Assembly: GCA_014529385.2 (NCBI GenBank)
Contig: CM043944.1
Coordinates: forward strand, 174,866,740 to 174,930,739
Direction: 5' to 3'
DNA length: 64,000 nt
From: Adiantum capillus-veneris
Taxonomy: Eukaryota > Streptophyta > Polypodiopsida > Polypodiales > Pteridaceae
Part shown: positions 33,977-44,074 of the stretch, in pieces
Numbering within the stretch: the stretch's first letter is position 1
Layout of the letters: each line of letters starts with the position of its first letter
Translations under genes and position numbers: made by a program
The notes under the pieces: model-generated
Databases searched by the model: none
What the model was told of the DNA's origin: nothing
What the model saw: only the letters and a program-made list of their open reading frames with translations

Positions 33977-35795
33977 ATGGTCATCACCCGAAGCGGAATG
34001 GATACTTCGCATGGAGGTGGTGACCATGGGAGTGGTGAAGAAGAGTTTTCCCCACCAAGAGATTTTCCCCATCTACGCCACGAGTTGAACCAAATCCTAT
34101 GGAGACGTTGGTCAAGTCGATGATGGCAGAACAACAAGAAACGAATCGCATTGCGATGGCACAACTAGAAAGAAAAGCAAAATGACAGGAAGCCTTGGAG
34201 CGTGAACGCCAACACAGACAAGACACCTTGAATCGTGAGCGTGATCAAGCGTGCTTGGTGGCTAAAGAAAGATAGGCAGAGCGTCCGACACAGAGTGAAC
34301 AACAAATGCAAGAGTTGGTCCAACATGTTGTCACCTCGAAGTCCAAGTCAGCCAAAGATGTTGGTAGTTCATCAAGTGGCGGAAGCCGAGATTCGGACTC
34401 CAACAACCCAGTCACACAGAGAAGTTGAGCTTCAGTAAGTATGATGGTAAGATGGATGCCACGGTTATTCATTCTTGGTTGCATCAATTTAATGCTTATT
34501 TTGTGACAACTAAGAAGAAAGGAAATAGCAAGGTTTTGACGACAGCCATGTACCTTGCCGGTGATGCCATAAATTGGTGCCACGCATGGCAAGACGCACA
34601 GTTGGCCGCGCACCTAGAGGAAGCCGACAAATTCACGCCCCTTTCCTTCAGTTGGGCCGATTTCCAAGACAAGCTCTTAGTACCTCGCACGTTTGAAGGA
34701 CGATTGGTGCGCTCTCAGCAAAATGGTATGCCAATTATGTCTTTCTCTAATCGTGTTTTGCAGCTCGGCACTCAATTACGCAAACCTGATGCGGAGCGCA
34801 AGGAGGCATTCCTTTATGGATTGGACAAGTATATCAAGTTTGATGTGGAGGTACTTGATCCAATCGATCTCAACAAGGCGGTAGCGATTGCTCTGGCACA
34901 GGAGGTGAAGCACAATAAGGGAAAACCTAAGGAGAACAACACTTCTCAAGGAACCTCTTAGACTTCTCAGAACCCGCAGAATGGTAAGAACGGTAAGAAT
35001 GGTAAGGATGGTACCTCTTCTAGACCATCTTCCTCTAATTCTTCGGAAAAGAACTCTCAAAATGAATCTAAGGGTAAAGCTAAAGCACTTGCAAAACCTA
35101 AGTTAACCCCGGATGAAAAAGCTGCAGAAGGAATTATAGGAGGATACATCACGGTTGAAGAACAAGTGATTTATGCTAAGGAAGGTAGATGTTATCAATG
35201 TCACGTCAAGGGTCACATTAAGAAGGCTTGTCCTAAGACAGCCCCACCTAAAGAACCAAAGGCACCCACAACAACCACAAGCACTTTAATGAACCAAGCT
35301 GAATCTTCTTATGTCTCTGACACACACATTGATGAGTCTCTCATGAAGTGTTATGGTCATATAAAGGGTTAGTGTTTTGTCATATTTTTTGATCCAGACA
35401 GTATGCATGATGTAATTAGTGCCTCTCTTGTTGAGAGAGCCCGCCTAGAGGTTAGTCAAAAATCTCCTCTCAAGGTTTCTGGCTTCGCTCCCGGTATGGA
35501 CTCTCTCATCACGAAAGAGTGCCTTGATGTGTTGTTTACAGTTCAACAAGTTGCTTTCCGTAGAAAATTTCTCATGTCTCCTCTTTCACGATGTGATATG
35601 CTTTTGGGCATTAGATGGTTTCGTGAGCATAACCCTCTCATTGATTGGGAGGCTAAGATTCTCACATTAAATGCAAAGACTGACTCACCCATCATCATTC
35701 GTGCTAAGGAAGGTCTTCATTCTTTGTCTCTCATTTCTCATGTGCAGGGAAAGTGTGAATTACGACGAGGAGTTTTGCATGTTGATTCCTTGTAA
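33977..35795 (+). pseudogene. Gypsy1 Gag and protease, broken
   Basis: The first Met may be 33977 (MVITRSGMDTS). A coiled, charged region follows (34100-34420) with TGA and TAG stops. The Gag core is open from 34425 (SKYDGKMDATVIHSWLHQF, INWCHAWQ, VPRTFEGRLV). A TAG at 34959 breaks the next, Asn/Gly/Lys-rich part. The zinc knuckle is CYQCHVKGHIKKAC near 35190. The protease region follows another TAG (35370) and reads FFDPDSMHDVIS where an active enzyme has Asp-Ser/Thr-Gly, so the catalytic triad is lost. The LLGIRWFREHNPLIDW motif near 35607 is well kept. These blocks share one frame from 34425 to 35795. Confidence 0.82.
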
Positions 35796-36741
35796 AGCAA
35801 TAGTCACCGCACAAGATGTAGCACGATTGCTCATTAAGCATTGGTACCCCCTCTGTGGTTTGCCAAAATCAATTGTTTCAGATAGGGATGTTAAGTTCAC
35901 GTCCAATTTTTGGCGCGCACTCTTTGAAAATTTTGATACTAAGTTGAATTTTTCATCGGCTTTTCATCCACAGTCAGATGATCAGACAGAGATTTACAAT
36001 CAATTGGCTTTTGATGTTCTAAAGTCATATGTGCATGATCAGCAGTCTCAGTGGGAGCTCTATCTCCCATTGGTTCATGCTATTTTGAATGACTCTTTTT
36101 CCTCTGCCATTGGTTGAACTCCGTATGAGGCAGCTTTTGGTTGTCTGTTCCAGTCACTTTTGACTCACTCGATCAGTCAAATGCTTGATGCCAATGCTGA
36201 AAGTCAGTCATTGGATGAGATTTCTGAGAGTGAGAAGCTTCGGCTAAGCAAGGCTCAGGAATCTTATTCACGGCAGGCTAATAAGCATCGTCAGGATGTT
36301 TCGATCAAGGAAGGGGATTGGGTGCATTTAAAAATCATAAAGCAACATCTTAAGCAAGTTGGAAAGAAGTGTCCAAAGTTGTCTTTTCGAATATATGGTC
36401 CATTTCCAGTCATTAAGAAGATAAATGAGGTTTCAATGAAATTGCAATTGCCTAACTCATGGTCAATGCACAACGTTTTCCATGTTTCTTGGTTGAAAGT
36501 GTTTCAGGGAATGCCTCCACAGGACATTTTGGAAGAAGAAGAACCGGAGATCATAGATGAAGCTGAAGTCATTAGGCCGGAGAAAGTATTGTTGCATCGG
36601 TTTCGACACGGTTCGAAGAAGCAAATGAGACAATACTTTTTGAAGTTCAAGGATCGAGGAACCCACGAAGCAGTGTGGGTCGATGAAGAGTTTTTCAAGG
36701 ATTACCCAGAGTTGTTGGTAGACTACAAGGAAGCCATGTAG
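35760..36741 (+). pseudogene. Gypsy1 integrase (C-terminal half) and chromodomain-like tail
   Basis: The frame enters within integrase at about 35785 (IPCKAIVTAQDVARLL), so RT, RNase H, the zinc-binding N-terminus and the first catalytic Asp are missing. The second Asp is in IVSDRDVKFT, and the Glu region is SAFHPQSDDQTEIYNQL. One TGA at 36115 (between Gly and Thr-Pro-Tyr-Glu) is consistent with CGA to TGA. The rest is open to 36741. It includes GDWVHLKI, KLSFRIYGPFPVI, MHNVFHVSWLKVF and a final chromodomain-like segment (LHRFRHGSKKQMRQYFLKF, AVWVDEEFF). Confidence 0.85.
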
Positions 36742-36776
36742 CTCAGTACCAGTACCTCACTTTAAAAAGGAGGGGA

Positions 36777-37884
36777 TGTCACATGACACATCCAACTCTA
36801 TGTGTCTGTGGACAAGCTACAGCATAACAAGGGTTCAGTCAGTCCAATAAGTCTAGCTTAAGAAGTGTTTTGGCACTTTTGTGAGCCTGTTCGCAGACCG
36901 TGCATGCCCAGACACTTAGAGGAGATGCATATCCTCTGGTTGCACATAGCATAATCATCGGCATTACTATCAGAATCCATCAGGAGCAGTTCCAGTGCAT
37001 AAAACCTATTTTCCCTATTTTTGACATTTTTGAGTTATTTATCAAGTGACTTTTGTTGGGAAACTGGGTAGGGCAAAATGAGTAAGATAATATATAAGGA
37101 AACCAGGGCTAGCATCATTTGGGAGAAGAGCAAGGAAAACATAGGCACAAGTGCAGTAGGTTCCCCCTCTCTCTCTCAAGCAAGATTTTCCCCCCTTAGG
37201 CTGGCGTTTTTCCCAAGCTTACTTCAGCGTTTTCAGCCCTGCCCTTGGGCGATTTCAGCAGCGTTTCTACGAGAGGTTCCCGCCCGGAACTTGGTGATTC
37301 CAGTAGCATTGTTTGCATCAGCAAATTACAGCCTCAGCCAGCGTTTTTGGCCAGCGATAATCAGCGTTTTGGGCAGCCATATCCAGCGTTTCAGTACAGC
37401 CATACTCAGCCTGTTGGAACAGCAGTAAAACAGAGATTTCAGTAGCACTTAAGAAAGCAGCAGATGGCATTTTGAAGCAGCAGAATTCAGCCAGATCAGC
37501 ATTTTCCTTCAGCACCATTTTCAGCAGAAGTTAGGGTCAGGTCGTCGCCGTTCACTTCATCCTAGTCGCACATTGCATCATAGTTCTCAAGTTTGCATCA
37601 AAGACTTGTACCGGTTTGTGCAATCAATAGTAGACCACTCTCGCCATCGAGAGTGGGGCCTTCGAAGGAGGGTTTTACAACTTCCCGGTGTCATATTCTC
37701 TTCTCTCTCTATCTCTCAGTCTCAGCGCCTTCACGCACGGTGTCTATTCACTTTGTTTGTGATCACTTGCACTCTCTCATTAAAGCACGGAAGGCTCTCC
37801 CTTCCCTAAGAAAAAGGAACCTTGAGCATAGTTCGGAGCACTCATCTTGAGCAAAGTTCATCGTTCATTCCACTGCACCTTACA
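36777..37884 (+). repeat. Gypsy1 3' LTR
   Basis: 1,108 bp, preceded by the purine tract AAAAAGGAGGGGA. TATATAAG at 37091-37098. A small duplication (TTTTCCCTATTTTTGAC near 37010) makes it longer than the 5' LTR. Confidence 0.9.
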
Positions 37885-38764
37885 GCAAAAAGCACCTAAG
37901 GAAGCGTCAATCAGGAATGTCAACTCCTTGAGTGCATTGATTGCGGCATATGCCCATGAAAGGTGGTCCGAAGCAAGAGCATCCCTCTAGATGCATTTAC
38001 CTATGCTTGAGAAGCTTCGTATCCGGATTATCATCGGCGGTCGGTATGCATTGATTGCGGCATATGTCCAAGACGGGCAAGCCCAAGAAGTTGTGGCTGT
38101 TTTAGTGGATGTGAAGCCCTCCAAATGCAATCACATATGTTGTTTTTGGGAATGCGATGGCTGACATCTACGCTTAAGGGAAAAAGTTGCTTGAGGAGCT
38201 ATTAGTCTAGAATGTCATCTGTCGGAGTGCAATGATTGTGGGTTGTTTTCAAAACGGATCCGAAGCAAGTAAATGAGAAAGCGCAAAAAGCGCTTAAGGA
38301 GCTGCAAGTCAAGAATGTCATCTTCTTGAGTGCTTTGATGGTGGCATATGCCCATGAAAGGTAGGGCAAGGAAGCAATAGGCTGTTTTCAGCGGGTCTGA
38401 AGCAAGAGCATCTCTCTGGGTGCAATTACCTATTGTTGAGGAGGTTGCTGTCCGGATTATTGTCCATCGATACGCATTGATTGCGGCATCTGTCCAAGAG
38501 GGGCAAGGCCAAGAAGTTGTGGGCTGTTTTTTTGTGGATGCAAAGCAATTGTGTTCCTCCAAATGCAATCATGTATGTTGTTTTTGGGAATGCGTTGGTC
38601 AACCTCTACGCTTAAGCGAAAAAGTTTCTTGAGGAGCTTCCAGTGTGGAACGTCATATCTTGGAGTGCATCAATTGTCGGCATAGTTCCAAAAGGGGCAG
38701 GGGGAATGAAGTTGTGGGCTGTTTTAGAACGGCAAGTGCATTTACGCAAAATGTGGTGTACTTG
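37885..38764 (+). pseudogene. PPR-derived macrosatellite, unit f (right part)
   Basis: Continues the unit that begins at 32473-32488 and was split by Gypsy1. The order is the same, up to the AARTGTGGTGTACTTG block, where tract A is expected. Instead, a Gypsy2-family LTR starts at 38765. The array ends here. Confidence 0.72.
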
Positions 38765-39258
38765 TGTCATAATAATCAATATCTAATTCTCCTAAATGAT
38801 TTTCTCATGTTAAACTGATCGTTCAATATGGGGAAGTGCCAGGGGAGAAAAAGCTAGAATATTGGTTAAGCTAGCAGACCGGCCACAATAGGGATCCAAA
38901 GGAGGGAAAATAGGGATCCAAAGGGGGGCCATCTGCAAAAGAGCCATGTGCAACAATGGGCTAAAAAGACCCTAAGGTTCAGCCCATTAAGACTTCCAAA
39001 ATGCTAAGGTTCCAAAATTCAAAGGTTGTGTCCAAAGGTCAACCCTAGGGGAAATTGGATGCTTTGTGTGTGACCAAAAAGTCTTTTCAAATCCCTATAT
39101 AGGAGGGGGCGAGCCTTGGGAGTAGGGGATGAGAGAGAAAGTCACACACACACACACACAGGCTCCCTTTAAACAAAGGGAATTAGGGACACATGTCAGC
39201 TCCATAGCCGAGATGCCCACAAGGTGTGTCCAATTGCTATTGGATGGCCTTGGAGGTG
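38765..39258 (+). repeat. truncated LTR of the Gypsy2 family
   Basis: Starts exactly at the LTR terminus TGTCATAATAATC and matches the reverse complement of 58156 down to about 57660 at roughly 90%. It keeps an apparent TATA box, CCTATATAGG (39094-39103), where both LTRs of Gypsy2 read CTACATGGG instead. The rest of the LTR is missing, replaced by the kinase pseudogene. Confidence 0.85.
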
Positions 39259-39329
39259 GCCTTGGAGGTGACCTTCAAGCTTTGTATGTGACTCAGGTCT
39301 TTCATGGCAACTTCGAGATATTCTTATTA

Positions 39330-40560
39330 TCGCATATATTTGGGCACTGCCAGAGAGGATGATGCTCTCCAATATCTTTTTGTTCCGGGAGGATCAATTG
39401 CATCTCTTCTTGGGAGTTTGGATCTTTTCGAGCATCTGTAAGTAAGCACAAAGAACATTGTGTACTACAAGCAGAGGAGGCCCCGAGATTCTGATTTTGA
39501 ATGGCACACAGATGGTCCGAATGTACACAAGGCATTGCAGTACCTTCATAAAAATGGGGTAAGGCATCGGAACATCAAGGTGTGTATCATGATTTGTCAC
39601 ATTTGGAGATATTATTTCAGGCCTTTCTATTCTTCTACCATGAATTGATAGTGCTCATGAAAATCATGAGGTGAGGCTTATTGCATTAAAAAATAATGCC
39701 TCTCTCTTTATTCTGGTCGATAACAAAGGTTGTACTAAGCTAGCTGATTTTGGGGCGTCAAAGCAGGGGGTGGAGCTGGTGAGTATTCTGAGAGTTTTGC
39801 AGCTTGGATTGCAATGGGGGAGGTTTTCCGTGTCAGATTATTCTTGTATGCGGGTGACATTATCAAGAGCAAAATCCATGAAAGGAACTCCTTACTGGGC
39901 ATATTTTCCCTATCCCCTTGATGCCTAGTAATTCGAGTCTTTTGTCAGGTTTTTGAAGTAAAAAATGTTGTACATTGTGTTGATCCTTTGGTATTGCAAG
40001 CAGACATATGGAGTGTCGGCCTCCTTGGAGTCGACAGTTTCAAGAGGTAGGTTGCAAAATTGTTCTGCAAAGAACTTCTCAACTCAGAGCATCACTATCA
40101 AGATTTGCATGTTTCGTGATGATAGGGGCAACACCTTGTTGTGGGACTTCTTCAGCACCAATTCATCTTGTGAGTCTGGTTTAGAAAAGGTTCTGACCTT
40201 TTCATTCTTTGCCTTGTGAGCAAACTCTTAGGAACCAAGTCACATCCTCCAATTCCAGAGCATCTCCCCCATGATGCCCGAGACTTCCTCCTGAAGTGTC
40301 TGAAAAAGTAAGCCTACATGCTCTTACTGGATTTCAACTCTCAAGGTATTGATGTTTAACTGTCTTCCATGTCAGAGAACCGCATCTCCTGCCAACAGCA
40401 ACAGAACTTCTGCAGGCATAGTCCTCGGTGCTTAAAATCTCGCTTCATGCTTATTTATAAGGTCTGTGTGTCGCAGCATCCATTTACCAAACCAGAGGCT
40501 TATCCAAGCACAGTTTTGGCTTCCAACGATCTTCCATAGAAGACACAGACCTTCCATGGC
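39330..40560 (+). pseudogene. MAPKKK (ANP/NPK1-like) protein kinase pseudogene
   Basis: Segments of a plant MEKK-type kinase domain follow in the right order but in different frames. They are GTAREDDALQYL then FVPGGSIASLL (39340-39420), YLHKNGVRHRNIK (39540-39578), [19 protein letters not shown] (39705-39768), [10 protein letters not shown] (39870-39900), QADIWSVG (40001-40020), [20 protein letters not shown] (40229-40300) and HPFTKPEA (40478-40500). The catalytic HRD is HRN and the activation segment is broken by extra sequence. Exon ends are followed by intron-like GTAAG or GTGTG, so it is a decayed copy of an intron-containing gene, not a processed copy. The family would phosphorylate MAPKKs in cytokinesis and stress signalling. 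This copy cannot. Confidence 0.8.
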
Positions 40561-40649
40561 ACGAGAGCTTCCCAGGTGTCAGAAAGCATCAAAAGGCGAC
40601 ATCTGTATGTCTATTGTTTGTGTTCTTTTTCAACATGCTGCAGCTGTAA

Positions 40650-40751
40650 AAAATGGAGCTCACTATTGGGAGGCTTTAGGTAAGTGCTAAACTAAGCACC
40701 TATAAAATGGAGCTCACTATTGGGAGGCTTTAGGTAAGTGCTAAACTAAGC
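40650..40751. repeat. 48-bp tandem duplication
   Basis: The block AAAATGGAGCTCACTATTGG and its continuation to GCTAAACTAAGC occur at 40650-40697 and 40704-40751, without visible change. Each contains the splice-donor-like AGGTAAGTG. It lies just after the kinase pseudogene and may derive from its last exon-intron border. Confidence 0.9.
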
Positions 40752-42263
40752 CAATAGGATGATGAATATACCTTGAAAAAGGTAAAACCCCTTGGCACGG
40801 TCAAGCATAAACTTGCAGGTTGTCACAAGAATTTAAATTAATGTGTTGATGTGGGGAAATCATAGTCAAGCAAGGGTGGCATCTACACCTCCATAACTAG
40901 AGTCTGGGATCCCCTCACATGGATAGACGAAGCTATTGACAATGGGGGGCACCACAAGGGGCTTCCCATGGGGGTGTGAGGGAGGTAATTGTTTTTTCTA
41001 GCATGAGCGTTTGTAGGTTAATTTGGAGCATCAACCCCTAGTTTATTTGAAGCCTTGAAAAGAAAGAACATGCTTCCTGACAAGTGGTTTAAGTGTGCAT
41101 AAATTATAACAGCTTTTTGGTCATGCACAACTCAAAGAGGCTAGCCTCTCATTGATAAACTAAGCCTACAAGTGGTGAATGAGCATATTTGCCCCCAATT
41201 CAACCACTTGGAACAAAAATCTAAATAGATTTGGTAGTGTATTCTTTCATGTAAATGGCATGGACACGCTCACAAGCAAATAGGACATGCACAATGAAAG
41301 GAAACTCCCTAACTTAGTAGGTCTCCAACTATAAGGAGATTGACAAAAAAGGATCAACAAAATCAAAACATTGTGGGGCTTCAACTGAGGCCCCACACTG
41401 GACTACTTGGAGCACCTAGAACAGTTCCAACCCGAGAGTCTCACTAAGTCATTGCTTATGCAATGATATAAGATGCTCAATCATTGTGGCGTGGTAGGTT
41501 TATGATGAAGAAGGAAAGGGGATGGAGGTTTGGAAGAAAAACATTTTGCATCACTAATGGGATTGGGAATAGAAGGGACCAAAGTGGCTAGAGTTGGTGT
41601 TGGAACAAATAATTGCACCCACTTAGAAAAAGGAGATAGTCCAAAACACAAAAGTTAGAACAACATAAGAAAGTGCAATAAGAAACTTGTTGCTTTGATT
41701 GCAATGAGGTAGGACAAACAAAGGCTAAGTGTCCAAGTTAGAAGCTTGCAAGCCTAAGGGAAATAATAAATTGTTTAGGGCATATGTACATAGTACACAC
41801 ATTGCCTCTATTTTCGACATTGTTCATGGAAGTAACATGTAGTAGCCATGAAGATAACCTCACACTTCTGCAACGACTCAAGCTATGTGGGAGTCAAATG
41901 TAGGTTGGTATGAGTCGGTTCACCTCACGTGTGGTGGCCATAGAGTCATTGTTGATGTTTGATGATGGAGCCAAATAAAACTTCTGAAAGTATTTATTAG
42001 TTGAGAAGTTGCACTTACTCAATACTATTATTGATCATGAGTATACACTCCCAATGGGCTATCCCTCACGGTTGCTACAAATAGCAGCATCATTATTCAA
42101 AACAATATGCGCAGCTGCAGCTTGCGCTCTGGCCTCCTCTCTTCCTTCTAAACCACCCACCTGACGACGTCGCCATTAGCTACTTCCAGCCTTCCCTTAC
42201 TCCTCCCTCACCCATCGAGTGCCCCAATCTTGATCTGTTAGGTACCTTTGTCGTCATCACATA
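40752..42263. other. intergenic, with a possible zinc-knuckle relic
   Basis: No intact gene. Near 41680-41740 a plus-strand frame reads CFDCNEVGQTKAKC, the CCHC pattern of retroelement Gag with the His changed to Gln, followed by a stop. Sequence around it (41500-41960) may be the remainder of an old Gag-protease, but it is too decayed for assignment. Confidence 0.4.
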
Positions 42264-42268
42264 GCCCC

Positions 42269-42668
42269 TCCCTCAGGACTAAGTAACACGGGGTCTTAAA
42301 TGAAGACCCCGTCATGGGATCGGCGGCAAGCAACGATGCGCACAAAAGCAGAGGCACGGAGTGCCGTCTGATTTTAAACGGCTTGTCCATGTTCACTTTT
42401 TGTGTCCATGTTTACTTTTTAGCATTTTCGTTTACTTTATATGTTTATGTTTTCCCATCTTGGACAACCAAACGTCCGCGTGCACGTGGTTAGGACGTGT
42501 GCCTCTCACTGCGCCCGCCTGGGTTCAAATCCCGACCGGGTTCCAATCCCGCTCACGTTGACTTTTTGTCCGTCCTCCGACGTCCTCGAGATCCCCCCCA
42601 CTTACCCTCAGCCGTTGATCCCACCGCTTGGGGTCATTTAAGACCCCGTGCCACTTAGTCATGAGGGA
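42269..42668. mobile_element. 400-bp TIR element (MITE-like) with tRNA-like insert
   Basis: The first 35 bp and the reverse complement of the last 35 bp agree except for a few bases (left TCCCTCAGGACTAAG, right TCCCTCATGACTAAG, both continuing to GGGGTCTTAAATGA). GCCCC flanks both ends (42264-42268, 42669-42673), a 5-bp target-site duplication. Just inside the left end is a perfect 9-bp hairpin around AAATG (42289-42311). There is no transposase, so it is a non-autonomous DNA transposon. The superfamily is not clear from 5-bp duplications alone. Confidence 0.85.
42473..42545 (+). ncRNA. tRNA-Glu-like segment inside the TIR element
   Basis: The segment carries TGGTTAGGA (42487-42495, box A/D-arm), CTCTCAC (42504-42510, like the tRNA-Glu CTC anticodon loop) and GGTTCAAATCC (42522-42532, box B/T-arm) in tRNA order and spacing. 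The anticodon stem does not pair properly and the acceptor stem is not evident, so it is unlikely to be a working tRNA. It could still drive RNA polymerase III, as in SINEs. Confidence 0.55.
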
Positions 42669-42673
42669 GCCCC

Positions 42674-43554
42674 TCCTTTCTTTTTTCCTGTTTTACACCA
42701 AGAGATGGGATTCTGTAAGATACTCGTGTCCCACGATTTTTCCAAAATCATAGGGACATACTACTTCTGTTATCAAAAGTAGGTAAAGCTTCTCATACCG
42801 TTGGGGTAATATTTTCTTGGTGGCTTTGATGCACCATGCGTAGCATGGCATTCAGCCTCAGAGTGCAAGTAAGTTAAGTTATCTATTATCTATGGAGAGC
42901 TTTCAAAGGTTTTCCTTTTAATTTCTTCTTTCTATAGTTGTCACACTAGGTTATTAGAATGATATCATTTTTTACTTTATCATTTTGTGCTCACAAAATT
43001 TGGTGTGTACTTACAAAGTCAAACTTATTTTGAGGGCACATGAGCACGAAACTATGTGCAGAGATGGAGAACACTCTATTCTTGGTCTTGGAGGAACCTT
43101 ACAATATCATGTTAAAAGCTTTTGATAAGCATAGTAGGATATGTGTAGAGTCTTGAACCAATAGCTACTATGTAAGAGCTCGTGGAAAAGCCCTTCATAA
43201 AGTACTACAATCTTCCCTAATGTCATAGACACACAAAAACAAGTGTATCTCAATTTATTAACTAGTTTGTGGCTCAAGATGATACCAATAGGTATAACCC
43301 TTGTGAACTTCACTGTTAAATTGTGGATTCTACTCCTACTATGTAATTGATTTGGATAGAGAAAGTGTCAAAAAAAGTAATAGATGCATGTATTGTCGAC
43401 ATAGAAGATATGTGTACTAAAGCCTGTGTAAACTGCTGATCAAGAAACCTTTGATTGGATACTATAAAAATAGGGGGCCACATGTGGTTTTAATTACCAA
43501 AGGTGGTACTTTACCAAAAACTCAATACATGATACATTGCATCCCTAGATCATC
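42674..43554. other. no recognisable gene
   Basis: AT-rich intergenic DNA. I found no domain on either strand. Confidence 0.5.
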
Positions 43555-43742
43555 GCCATGCATTAAAAGAAAGGGCCTACGTGCCATTCTAGGCCTGTTG
43601 GTCCCTCAACAAGAGGGGCCATGAACCAAATGGCCAACGAGCGGTCCCTGTTTGGCCATTTGACGCTCCCTTGTCGTCCCTATTGTTGAGGGTCCCTAGG
43701 GCACTAGAATGACCCATATACCCTCTTGTTTTAATGCATGGC
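43555..43742. mobile_element. foldback (hairpin) element, 188 bp
   Basis: The ends GCCATGCATTAAAA and TTTTAATGCATGGC are exact inverted copies. The pairing continues imperfectly inward through CATTCTAG, GGTCCCTCAACAA and AAATGGCC on both arms, leaving a short loop. Such long foldbacks are typical of miniature transposons and may yield small RNAs. No target-site duplication is certain. Confidence 0.75.
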
Positions 43743-44074
43743 TACGAGCAATATGTGCATGGATAAGAAACCTTAGAAATTCCTTGAAGTCAAGATTCTA
43801 GGTGTCCAAGCTCTTGGTTGAGTGTTTGAATTGGAACAATCGCACTCGACCAAAGAGTGTTAGTGAGTTTCGACAAAAGGGCAGTCCTTTTTGGGACATT
43901 TACCCTTTTGTCTACTACCCCACGATGGCTACGGCGCTAACCCGTTCAGAGGTCTTTTGCGAATTGAAGTCGAGATTCTAAGTGTCCAAGCTCTATTGTG
44001 CTAACATCATTTGGGCTTGGAATTGGTGGCAAAAAGTGGCCTTTTAGTTATCTATCATGTGATTAGAGCTCATA
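43743..44074. other. intergenic with direct repeat and small hairpin
   Basis: A block like GAAGTCrAGATTCTArGTGTC recurs at about 43777 and 43964. Between them, GACAAAAGGG (43872-43881) pairs with CCCTTTTGTC (43903-43912) to make a stem of 10 bp. No gene. Confidence 0.6.

Larger units (their letters stand above)
32489..37884 (+). mobile_element. Ty3/Gypsy retrotransposon 'Gypsy1', internally deleted
   Basis: LTRs lie at 32489-33582 (1,094 bp) and 36777-37884 (1,108 bp), TGTCAC...ACCTTACA. They are roughly 90% alike with many transitions and small indels, hence old. A perfect GCAAA duplication (32484-32488, 37885-37889) and the rejoined PPR unit on both sides prove the boundaries. The coding part keeps Gag, a damaged protease and the second half of integrase, with a C-terminal chromodomain-like tail. 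RT and RNase H are absent, so this copy depends on a helper. Only about 3.2 kb separate the LTRs. Confidence 0.92.

Noticed and set aside
34235-34438. Short plus-strand frame in Gypsy1
   Set aside because: It is a shadow frame. The Gag sense in this part lies in another frame with TGA and TAG stops.
14220-38764. CRISPR-like or gene-cluster reading of the repeated units
   Set aside because: Units are over 1 kb, there are no short equal repeats with unique spacers, and the DNA is clearly eukaryotic. The repeats are PPR-derived.
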